DNA of 6,983 nucleotides from Gemmatimonadota bacterium (GTDB taxonomy: Bacteria; Gemmatimonadota; Gemmatimonadetes; Longimicrobiales; Gaopeijiaceae). The notes below the pieces were generated by a model. It was given only the letters and a program-made list of their open reading frames with translations. It did no database searches and was not told where the DNA came from. The DNA lies in assembly GCA_018678395.1 (NCBI GenBank), contig JAHHMJ010000499.1:1-6983 (forward strand). Direction: 5' to 3'. A program made the translations under genes and the position numbers. This document shows positions 1 to 5,353 of the stretch, in pieces; the first letter of the stretch is position 1, and every line of letters starts with the position of its first letter.

Positions 1-611
1 ATGTCGAGACGCTACGGCCGGCCGTGGCGGCGACGTTGGCCGCCGAGCCGTCCATCGACGAGGAGGCTATCGGTCTCATCGGCCACTCGTGGGGAGGGTA
101 TCAGACGACGTTCTACGTGACGCAGGACGACATGTTTGCGTCGGCCGTGGCGGGTGCACCGCTCACCAACCTCATGAGCATGTACCTGTCGTTCTACTGG
201 AACAGCGGCGGCACCGACGCCCGGATCTTCGAGATCAGCCAGGGCCGAATGCAGGTGCCGTGGTGGGAGGACTACGCTTCGTACGAAGCCAACTCACCCA
301 TCCACCACATCGAGAACATGGAGACGCCGTTGCTCATGATGTTCGGGACGAACGACGGGGCGGTGGAATACAATCAGGGCGTCGAGTTCTACAACGCCGC
401 GCGTCGGCTGGGGAAGGAGATGGTGATGCTCTCCTACGACGGCGAGAACCACGGTCTGGCCCGTGAGCCGAACCAGAAGGATTATCAGCGCCGCATCATG
501 CAGTGGTTCGGCTACTACCTGAAGGGCGAGCCGGCCCCGAAGTGGATCACGGACGGGCTCACGTACATCGAGCAGCAGGACGGAGAGAAGAAGCCGAAGA
601 TCATTTCCTGA
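1..611 (+). CDS. S9-family prolyl oligopeptidase-like serine peptidase, C-terminal part (5' truncated)
   Basis: The reading frame is open from base 3 and ends at TGA 609-611, so the gene begins upstream of the window. What is visible is the catalytic alpha/beta-hydrolase domain of an S9-family peptidase, which cleaves peptides, typically after proline or at N-terminal dipeptides or acyl-amino acids. The nucleophile elbow is GHSWGG with the serine codon at 87-89. The catalytic Asp lies in the motif GTNDGAV (codon 354-356) and the His in GENHGLAR (codon 450-452). Order and spacing (about 89 and 32 residues) fit the family. The missing N-terminal part is probably a beta-propeller and perhaps a signal peptide; this is inferred from the family and not seen here. 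A GTG at 24 lies inside the domain and is not a plausible start. A small membrane-protein gene follows after 20 bases and is probably co-transcribed. Family assignment is firm; substrate is unknown. Confidence 0.93.
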   Translation, partial: VETLRPAVAATLAAEPSIDEEAIGLIGHSWGGYQTTFYVTQDDMFASAVAGAPLTNLMSMYLSFYWNSGGTDARIFEISQGRMQVPWWEDYASYEANSPIHHIENMETPLLMMFGTNDGAVEYNQGVEFYNAARRLGKEMVMLSYDGENHGLAREPNQKDYQRRIMQWFGYYLKGEPAPKWITDGLTYIEQQDGEKKPKIIS

Positions 612-620
612 ATCGCGGGC

Positions 621-628
621 GAGGAGAG
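621..628 (+). promoter_or_regulatory. Ribosome binding site of the small membrane protein gene
   Basis: The purine-rich stretch GAGGAGAG lies just before the ATG at 632. It fixes that ATG as the start, because the longer open frame beginning at 503 would run through the peptidase gene in another frame. Confidence 0.7.
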
Positions 629-631
629 ACC

Positions 632-862
632 ATGGACAAGCAACCGGATCACTTCAGCGCACCCTGGCTGCTGGGTACGTCGTTCCTCCTGCTCGGCGCG
701 GCGATGGTCGAAAAGGGGCTCAACATCTTCGGCTGGAGCCTGCCGTGGGTGGACGTCTTCCCGCGCCAACTGCTCGACTGGGCGGTAGCGTTGGCCGTGT
801 TCGAGATCGCCCTGAGCCTGCGACAACTTCTCGACGCACGCGTCCGCTCGGCGGAGCCCTAG
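632..862 (+). CDS. Small two-helix membrane protein, hypothetical (76 aa)
   Basis: I do not recognise this protein. ATG 632 follows a good ribosome binding site and the frame ends at TAG 860-862. The 76 residues contain a hydrophobic stretch at about 11-33 (rich in L, G, A) and a second at about 47-66. Between them is a short aromatic and proline-containing turn, with W35, P38, W39 and P44. The tail after residue 68 is short and charged. This is the outline of a helical hairpin inner-membrane protein with both ends on the same side. The only gene context is the S9 peptidase 20 bases upstream, so the two may share a transcript. No catalytic motif is visible, and an accessory or transport role cannot be argued from sequence. 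Confidence 0.72.
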   Translation: MDKQPDHFSAPWLLGTSFLLLGAAMVEKGLNIFGWSLPWVDVFPRQLLDWAVALAVFEIALSLRQLLDARVRSAEP

Positions 863-867
863 GAGCA

Positions 868-885
868 CGCCCTACGAAGAGGGCG
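868..885. terminator. Hairpin in the convergent gap, possible bidirectional terminator
   Basis: A perfect 6-bp stem, CGCCCT at 868-873 and AGGGCG at 880-885, closes a 6-base loop. It begins 6 bases after the stop of the small membrane gene and lies downstream of the HD gene on the opposite strand. No T-tract follows on either strand, so it is not a textbook intrinsic terminator; the position is the main argument. Confidence 0.4.
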
Positions 886-891
886 ACCGCT

Positions 892-906
892 CGTGGGCGG
901 ACCACG
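892..906. terminator. Second hairpin in the convergent gap
   Basis: CGTGG at 892-896 and CCACG at 902-906 form a 5-bp stem around a 5-base loop, 5 bases beyond the end of the HD gene, which runs leftward. It would be the first structure met by transcripts of that gene. There is no T-run. Short stems are common by chance in DNA this GC-rich. Confidence 0.3.
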
Positions 907-911
907 CCGGA

Positions 912-1502
912 CTACCGGGCGTCCCCGGCCAACCCGACCTCGTCGAGGGTCCGCAGGACGAAGGGCCACAGCTGCGGCACCACCTCGCGGATCGGCTCCA
1001 TGCGAGACAGCACGCGGTCCCGTGCCACTCCGTGCATGTGCCACGTCCCCCCCCCGTTCCCGCGGTTGAGCAGGCGCGCCTGGAATCGATCCAGAGCCAC
1101 CGCGAATCGGGCCGTCGGGGTCGCGAACGCTTCGAACTCGTCCCAGAGCGCGCGGAACTCGACCGCCTGATCCGGGGGCAGGACACCGAAGAGCCGTTCG
1201 GCGGCCACGCGCTCTCGCGCCGCCTGGTCCTCCCGAGCCCGATCGTCGAACGCGAACGTGTCCCCCGCGTCGATCTCGACGATGTCGTGCACGAGGACCA
1301 TCTGCTTGGCGCGCAGCAGATCGACCCCCTCCCCCGCGTACTCGATGAGCAGCGACGCCATCATCGCGAGGTGCCACGAATGCTCGGCGCTGTTCTCGAG
1401 GCGGGTACCCCCGATGATCGAGATGCGTCGCTCGACCGACTTGAGGCGGTCGATCTCGGCGATGAAATCCAACTGGCGGACCAGACGGTCGGTGATCGTC
1501 AC
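912..1502 (-). CDS. HD-domain hydrolase, YfbR/HDDC2-like 5'-nucleotidase family (196 aa)
   Basis: This is a single-domain HD phosphohydrolase of the size usual for the HD_3 / YfbR / HDDC2 group, whose studied members dephosphorylate deoxynucleoside 5'-monophosphates in the cytoplasm. The metal ligands are visible: H41 (in ENSAEHSW), H72-D73 (in VLVHDIVE) and D138 (in ALDRFQ). E76 and D81 sit 3 and 8 residues after the HD pair, matching the catalytic E72 and D77 of E. coli YfbR. The late motif with LLNRGN, three glycines and W154 is typical of the group. YfbR's Arg-Trp specificity pair is not obvious, so the substrate may differ. The start is GTG at 1500-1502, preceded by AGGGGGA (1512-1518) with a 9-base spacer. 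Three consecutive GGG codons (G150-G152) make a nine-base G run, a possible slippage site. It converges on the small membrane gene and diverges from the Hsp70 cassette, so it is probably a single-gene unit. Confidence 0.9.
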   Translation of the reverse strand: MTITDRLVRQLDFIAEIDRLKSVERRISIIGGTRLENSAEHSWHLAMMASLLIEYAGEGVDLLRAKQMVLVHDIVEIDAGDTFAFDDRAREDQAARERVAAERLFGVLPPDQAVEFRALWDEFEAFATPTARFAVALDRFQARLLNRGNGGGTWHMHGVARDRVLSRMEPIREVVPQLWPFVLRTLDEVGLAGDAR

Positions 1503-1774
1503 GAAGGGCAGTCCCCCTGCATGCTTCGACTCCGTCGATGGCGTGGCGATGCGGGCGTACGCCGAAAAGCCTCACCCGCCGCGCGCAGCCCGCGTCCGAA
1601 GCTATCGAGCACCCCGTGCGGGACGCCAATGGCCCGCACGAGTGGGTCGCCCCGACGGGATTGCGCCCATCCTCGCCCTGCTCGTACCGTCAGCGGGCGA
1701 TCGGCGACACCTGCGCCGAGCCGTATCGCCCTCTCTCAGCGGGAACCCGCCATGCCTCGTCCGCAACGCTCACC
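1503..1774. other. Divergent intergenic region, probably carrying both promoters
   Basis: These 272 bases separate the leftward HD gene from the rightward UPF0316 gene. I find no convincing protein frame. The frame open upstream of the UPF0316 start encodes Arg/Ser/Pro-rich sequence outside the family domain. No clear -35/-10 pair is visible on either strand, which is common at this GC content. Two short dyads lie on the HD-gene side: TCGAC-TCC-GTCGA at 1526-1538 and a perfect 10-bp palindrome at 1554-1563. Confidence 0.5.
1526..1563. promoter_or_regulatory. Two short dyads upstream of the HD gene, candidate operators
   Basis: TCGAC-TCC-GTCGA (1526-1538) and the palindrome GGCGTACGCC (1554-1563) are both perfect inverted repeats, 24 and 52 bases upstream of the GTG start of the HD gene. 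Their position suits repressor sites or leader structure, but such short dyads arise by chance in GC-rich DNA. Confidence 0.2.
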
Positions 1775-2320
1775 GTGACCGAGTGGATCGCCGGGCCGTG
1801 GGGCCCCATTCTGATCTTCTTTCTGCGCCTGACCGACGTGTCGATGGCCACCGTGCGGACCCTGCTCATCCATCGCGGACGAGCGTGGGTGCCGGTCATC
1901 GGCTTCTTCGAGATGTTCGTCTGGGTCGTGGCCGTCGGGGCGACGGTCGCGAACCTGACCAGCGTCGCCCACCTCCTCGCCTTCGCGGGCGGATTCGCCG
2001 CCGGCAACTGGCTCGGGATCAGGATCGAGGAGCGGATGGCCCTCGGCCTCGCGATCCTGCGGGTCTTCGTGAGGGAGGCCGGCAATGAGGTGGCCTCGTT
2101 CCTCCGGGCGGCCGGCTTCGGCGTCACCGTGACCGAGGGACAGGGCAAGGACGGATCGGTCTACGTTCTCCATCTCGCACTGTTTCGGCGGGAGGTGCCC
2201 CGGGTGACGGAGCTGCTCGAGGTGGAGTGCCCCGACGCCTTCGTGGTGGTCGAGGAGCCTCGCACGATCCAGCGGGGCTTCATGGGCGCGAACCGCCGGA
2301 GAGCACTCCGGGGCGCATGA
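1775..2320 (+). CDS. UPF0316 family membrane protein (DUF5698 plus DUF2179)
   Basis: The 181-residue product has the UPF0316 layout. An N-terminal membrane part (about residues 10-81) comprises roughly three helices, followed by a soluble DUF2179-type domain (about 92-168). Family signatures are R18-L-T-D-V-S-x-x-T-x-R-T, the GFFE motif (43-46) leading into a hydrophobic helix, and I84-E-E-R at the end of the membrane part. No biochemical function is established for the family. The start is placed at GTG 1775, where family similarity begins. No good Shine-Dalgarno is visible, and the longer frame from 1538 encodes non-family sequence. The stop overlaps the start of the Hsp70-like gene (ATGA at 2317-2320), so translation of the two is probably coupled. 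DUF2179 also occurs at the C-terminus of YitT-type membrane proteins, which suggests a cytoplasmic sensor or ligand domain; that role is inference. Confidence 0.88.
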   Translation: MTEWIAGPWGPILIFFLRLTDVSMATVRTLLIHRGRAWVPVIGFFEMFVWVVAVGATVANLTSVAHLLAFAGGFAAGNWLGIRIEERMALGLAILRVFVREAGNEVASFLRAAGFGVTVTEGQGKDGSVYVLHLALFRREVPRVTELLEVECPDAFVVVEEPRTIQRGFMGANRRRALRGA

Positions 2321-3906
2321 CGATTCATTGGGGACTCGATCTCGGCACGTCCAATACGACGATCTGCGACGACCGCGGGGGTACCCCTCGGGTGCTGCAC
2401 CTGCCGGGTCTCTCCAGGCTGGAGCCGCTCACTCAGACCCCCGTCGTGCCCTCCTGCGTGTGCGTCGTGGACAGCGGCGGCGACCAGGTTCTCATCGGCC
2501 AGGAGGCCGTGGACTACAACTGGGACGGCCGCGCGCAGGGGTGGGCGGGGGGCTTCAAGCGGGAGCTGAGTCGAGACCCGTCGCAGGAGCTGGTCCGGAT
2601 CGGCGACCGACGCTACACGGCCCGTGACGTCGCTCGCCTGTTCGTGGACCGCCTCGTCGACGCGGTCGAACGGGCCACGGACCAGCCCGTGGCGGACCTC
2701 ACCGTCGCGGTACCGTCCGATGCGTTCGAGACGTACCGGGCCGAGCTGCGCGCGGCCTACGAGGCGATCGACGATCGCGGATGGGGCCGCAGGATCTGGG
2801 ACCGACTGCGGGGGGCGCCCGCCGCCCGCCGCATCCGGTTCGTCGACGAGCCGGTGGCCGCGGCGCTCGGGTACGGGGTCGACGTGGCCGGCCCGACCAC
2901 CCTGGTCGCCTTCGACTTCGGCGCGGGCACGATGGAGGCCGCCCTCGTGCGTACGCGTCCCGGTGAGTCGGTCCGAATGGGGCACGCCGACGTGCTGGCG
3001 AAGCAGGGGATCGCGAGAGGCGGACGCGACGTCGACGCGTGGATTCTCGACGCGCTGGTGCCGACGGCGCTTCACGACTGGCCCGAGTGGAGCGTGGCCC
3101 TGCACTGGGAGGCCGAGCGGACCAAGCTCCTCGCGAGCGCCGGCCGCGAGGGGACCTTCACCTTCCGCAACGAAACGTGGGGACACCTCGATCGGGCCGG
3201 CCTCGAGGGACTCCTGGTACAGCGCGGCCTGATCGCGGAGATGCGCGGCCTTCTCGCCCGTCTCATGGAGGACGCTCGCAACCATCACGGAATCGGCGCG
3301 ACGGACGTCGAGCACGTCCTCCTGGAGGGCGGGTCCACCCTCCTGCCCGGAGTCCGCGAGGTGGTCTCGGAGGTGTTCGGCCGCGATCGCGTCCGGGAGT
3401 GGCTCCCCTTCGAGAGCGTCGCCCGCGGCGCCTCCCTCTTCGGAGCGGGCGGGCGCGTCGAGGACTTCATCTACCACGACTACGGACTCCGCGTGCGACG
3501 CGACGACGGTCGCGAGGAATACGAGCTCCTCATCGAGGGTGGGACCCGCTTCCCGACACCGGACGATCACGTCGTGCGTTACTACGCACCGGGCTTCGAC
3601 GGCCAGGAGGCACTGCACCTGTTCGTGTGCGAGGTGGGTCGGGTCGCCGGCCGCTCGGTCTCGTGGGAGGAGCGCAGCAACGGGAACCGCTACTATCGGC
3701 CGGCGACGGAGGGGGAGCGCGCGTTCTGTCCCTGCCTCAACGAGGCCGACCCCGCCCTGCCGCTCGATCCGCCCGGATCGGGTACGGCGCCCCGCCTGCG
3801 CGTCTCGTTCATGATCGACGCGGACCGCTGGCTGTGCGCCACCGTGCACGACCTGCAGCGCAAGATCGATCTGCGCGTACGCGAGCCGGTGGTGCGACTC
3901 CTGTGA
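2317..3906 (+). CDS. Divergent Hsp70-like ATPase without C-terminal lid (529 aa)
   Basis: The N-terminal ~380 residues are an actin-fold Hsp70 ATPase domain. Visible motifs are phosphate-1 DLGTSNT (8-14), a Lys in GFKREL (K81) at the place of DnaK's catalytic K70, VDEPVAAALGYG (176-187) with the catalytic Glu E178, phosphate-2 DFGAGTME (200-207), and the adenosine motif LLEGGSTLLPG (335-345) followed by FESVARGAS (365-373). Phosphate-2 normally ends in Asp; here it is E207. The canonical hydrophobic linker is absent, replaced by EDFIYHDYGLRV (382-393). About 140 residues follow, probably a beta-rich substrate or regulatory domain, and there is no helical lid, so the protein is about 100 residues shorter than DnaK. 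The C-terminal segment (DADRWLCATVHDL) resembles, from memory, an uncharacterised Hsp70-like subfamily seen in cyanobacteria and other bacteria. The ATG at 2317 overlaps the UPF0316 stop; earlier in-frame starts lie inside that gene. It is not the housekeeping dnaK. ATP hydrolysis is likely; clients are unknown. Confidence 0.9.
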   Translation: MTIHWGLDLGTSNTTICDDRGGTPRVLHLPGLSRLEPLTQTPVVPSCVCVVDSGGDQVLIGQEAVDYNWDGRAQGWAGGFKRELSRDPSQELVRIGDRRYTARDVARLFVDRLVDAVERATDQPVADLTVAVPSDAFETYRAELRAAYEAIDDRGWGRRIWDRLRGAPAARRIRFVDEPVAAALGYGVDVAGPTTLVAFDFGAGTMEAALVRTRPGESVRMGHADVLAKQGIARGGRDVDAWILDALVPTALHDWPEWSVALHWEAERTKLLASAGREGTFTFRNETWGHLDRAGLEGLLVQRGLIAEMRGLLARLMEDARNHHGIGATDVEHVLLEGGSTLLPGVREVVSEVFGRDRVREWLPFESVARGASLFGAGGRVEDFIYHDYGLRVRRDDGREEYELLIEGGTRFPTPDDHVVRYYAPGFDGQEALHLFVCEVGRVAGRSVSWEERSNGNRYYRPATEGERAFCPCLNEADPALPLDPPGSGTAPRLRVSFMIDADRWLCATVHDLQRKIDLRVREPVVRLL

Positions 3907-5240
3907 GCCCCCTGCGCATGCCCGGAATCCCCGATGCCGGCGAGGTCGAGCGGTCCTGGCGTGCCGCCGCGGACGAGGTCGGGGGTCACTACGGTCTGAC
4001 GCCGCGACAGTCGATCCCCTACATCCGCGTGGCCACGCCGGGTCACCAGATCGTGCTCCAGCTGCTGTACACGGGGTCGGGCTACCGCACGTCGGTCCGG
4101 GCCCCCTTTCACGATCCCGGGGGCTTGTCGCTCGTGATCACCGACGAGAGCGGGCTCGGTGCCTTCTTCAAGAAGCTCGGCTTCACGCAGGACATCGAGA
4201 TCGGACGGACGGATTTCGACGATCGCTTCCTGGTGCGGGGCCACCCCGTCGCTCACGTACGCCGACTCCTCGCTCCACCCGTCCCCGACCACATCGTCGC
4301 CCAGCCGTTCATCGACCTCCGGATCACCGGTGCGCTCTTCGGCGAATCCTATCCCCGCGGCATCTCCGAGGTGGTCATCCATCGCAGCCGTATCGTGCGG
4401 CCCACCGCGCAGCTCGTGGGCCTGGTCGAAGTGGCCCGAGCCCTCGTGACCCGCCTCGACCCGCTCGGCACCGTCGAGACGACCGACCTCGAAGAGCTTC
4501 TGACGAGACTGGCGCGTCCCCGCGGGCGGGTGGTGGACATCTGGTCGGGAATCGTCCTCTGGGACGGCGATCCTCCGCGCCGCGACTCCGTGCGCCGCCT
4601 CGGAGAACGGGGTGACGTGAAGGCGGTCCCGGCACTGATCGAGGCGCTGGACGATCCGGATCCGGCGCTGGTGGTCGACGCCATCCGAGCTCTGGACGCC
4701 ATCGGCGACCCCTCCGCCGTTCCCGGGCTCGTTCGTCTCCTCGGGCGACGCCGTGACCACGTCGAGGACGAGCCCCTGTCGGACCACGCGGGACGTGCCC
4801 TCCGAGCCTTCGGCGAGGAGGCGTTGGTGGATGCCGTCGAGCGCGCGTTGGCCGGTGACCGGACCGGCCTGCTCGAGGCCGTCGGCGCCCTCCGGGAGCC
4901 TGCGATCGAGGCCTTCATGCGGGTACTCGACTCCTTCGACCTGGACGCCCGCGTCGAAGCGGCGGTCGTTCTGGGCGAGCTCGGCGCACGGCAAGCCCTG
5001 CCGCTCCTGCGCGACAAGAGTTGGGCGATGGGGCTCAGGACGAAGCTGGCCGATGCCTCCCGTGCGGCGATCGATGCGATCGAGGCACAGGCCTCGCTCC
5101 CCCGACCCGCCTCGGCCGCGCCGCCCACCCCACAGTCCGCCCAGGGCGCGACCCTCCCCCGCCCCGCGCAGCCCAGGGGCTCCGGCACGGGTGCGACCCT
5201 GCCCCGCCCCGTCGACGAACCCGACGCCCGCGAGCGCTGA
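3903..5240 (+). CDS. HEAT-repeat protein with proline-rich tail, partner gene of the Hsp70-like ATPase (445 aa)
   Basis: Three regions can be seen. Residues 1 to ~215 form a domain I do not recognise with confidence; its motif DFDDRFLVRG (104-113) followed by HVRRLLAP resembles a motif in DUF3137-type proteins. Residues ~228-390 are about five helical HEAT-like repeats, clearest at 228-253 (VRRLGERGDVKAVPALIEAL), 257-281 (AIRALDAIGDPSAVPGLVRLL) and 349-371 (EAAVVLGELGARQALPLL). Residues ~396-445 are a Pro/Ala/Gly-rich, probably disordered tail with three LPRP motifs (L399, L418, L433). No signal peptide or membrane helix is visible, so the protein is probably cytoplasmic. GTG 3903 overlaps the Hsp70-like stop (GTGA) and is preferred for coupling; ATG 3918, five codons later, is the alternative. 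HEAT repeats mediate protein binding, and the coupling suggests a physical partner or cofactor of the Hsp70-like protein; this is inference. Confidence 0.85.
   Translation: MSPLRMPGIPDAGEVERSWRAAADEVGGHYGLTPRQSIPYIRVATPGHQIVLQLLYTGSGYRTSVRAPFHDPGGLSLVITDESGLGAFFKKLGFTQDIEIGRTDFDDRFLVRGHPVAHVRRLLAPPVPDHIVAQPFIDLRITGALFGESYPRGISEVVIHRSRIVRPTAQLVGLVEVARALVTRLDPLGTVETTDLEELLTRLARPRGRVVDIWSGIVLWDGDPPRRDSVRRLGERGDVKAVPALIEALDDPDPALVVDAIRALDAIGDPSAVPGLVRLLGRRRDHVEDEPLSDHAGRALRAFGEEALVDAVERALAGDRTGLLEAVGALREPAIEAFMRVLDSFDLDARVEAAVVLGELGARQALPLLRDKSWAMGLRTKLADASRAAIDAIEAQASLPRPASAAPPTPQSAQGATLPRPAQPRGSGTGATLPRPVDEPDARER
5145..5212 (+). repeat. Near-identical direct repeat encoding GATLPRP, two copies
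   Basis: Bases 5145-5167 and 5190-5212 match at 20 of 23 positions and each encodes G-A-T-L-P-R-P in the tail of the HEAT protein. A more diverged relative (A-S-L-P-R-P) lies at 5091-5108. Differences within the LPRP codons are synonymous, consistent with duplication followed by retention of the peptide. Confidence 0.7.
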
Positions 5241-5253
5241 TATCGGTCGCTGC

Positions 5254-5326
5254 AACCCGACGGGCCTTCTCGTCGTCTATGGAATGTGTGGGGGGGTGGG
5301 CGGCCGTGGTGCGGCCCGTCTCGGTT
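5254..5326. promoter_or_regulatory. Inverted repeat spanning the leader of the permease gene
   Basis: In the 113-base gap, GACGGGCC (5259-5266) and GGCCCGTC (5313-5320) form a perfect 8-bp inverted repeat around 46 bases. Outside this, AACC (5254-5257) can pair with GGTT (5323-5326), and TGC (5251-5253) with GCA (5329-5331), across small bulges. The same GGTT can instead pair in a local hairpin CGGTT-ATGC-AACCG (5322-5335), so the two structures are mutually exclusive. It may be a regulatory leader, the end of the upstream operon, or chance. No T-run follows, so a simple terminator is not supported. A G-rich run (seven G at 5290-5296, then TGGG) sits in the loop. Confidence 0.3.
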
Positions 5327-5340
5327 ATGCAACCGGATGT

Positions 5341-5344
5341 GGAG
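5341..5344 (+). promoter_or_regulatory. Ribosome binding site of the ADOP permease gene
   Basis: GGAG lies 9 bases before the ATG at 5354 and supports that start, which also gives the exact N-terminal sequence expected of the family. Confidence 0.65.
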
Positions 5345-5353
5345 CGGGCTGAC

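Larger units (their letters stand above)
1775..5240 (+). other. Predicted three-gene operon: UPF0316, Hsp70-like, HEAT-repeat protein
   Basis: The stop codon of each gene overlaps the start of the next by four bases (ATGA at 2317-2320, GTGA at 3903-3906 if the GTG start is used). There is no room for internal promoters outside coding sequence. A 272-base gap precedes the unit and a 113-base gap follows it. Confidence 0.75.

Noticed and set aside
1661..1689. TTGCGC with a GTACCG 17 bases later as a sigma-70 promoter for the UPF0316 operon
   Set aside because: The -10-like element matches the consensus poorly, and a pair this weak is expected by chance in 272 bases.
1538..1774. N-terminal extension of the UPF0316 protein from the ATG at 1538
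   Set aside because: The added 79 residues are Arg/Pro/Ser-rich and unlike the family, whose membrane domain begins right after GTG 1775.
1032..1778. Plus-strand frame of 248 codons opposite the HD gene
   Set aside because: It has no domain match and opposes an HD protein with all catalytic residues. It is an antisense shadow.
2227..2316. Longer start for the Hsp70-like gene at 2227
   Set aside because: The extra residues are encoded inside the UPF0316 gene in another frame. The phosphate-1 motif is expected within about 10 residues of an Hsp70 start, which ATG 2317 gives.
2161..3849. 562-codon open frame on the minus strand opposite the Hsp70-like gene
   Set aside because: It has no recognisable domain and a composition of scattered Arg, Gly, His and Val. 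It lies entirely opposite a gene with clear Hsp70 motifs. Long antisense frames are expected in GC-rich DNA with few stop codons.
3039..3902. Upstream extension of the HEAT-protein frame to 3039
   Set aside because: The translation is Arg/Gly/Pro-rich out-of-frame sequence within the Hsp70-like gene.
2317..3906. Calling the Hsp70-like gene dnaK, or an MreB/actin homologue
   Set aside because: It lacks the DnaK linker and lid and the grpE/dnaJ context. The adenosine motif and the VDEP(V)AAALGYG motif with a C-terminal beta-type domain fit Hsp70-like better than MreB.
5301..5320. GGCC-loop-GGCC near 5303-5316 as an intrinsic terminator of the HEAT-protein operon
   Set aside because: The stem is only 4 bp with mismatches on both sides, and no T-tract follows.
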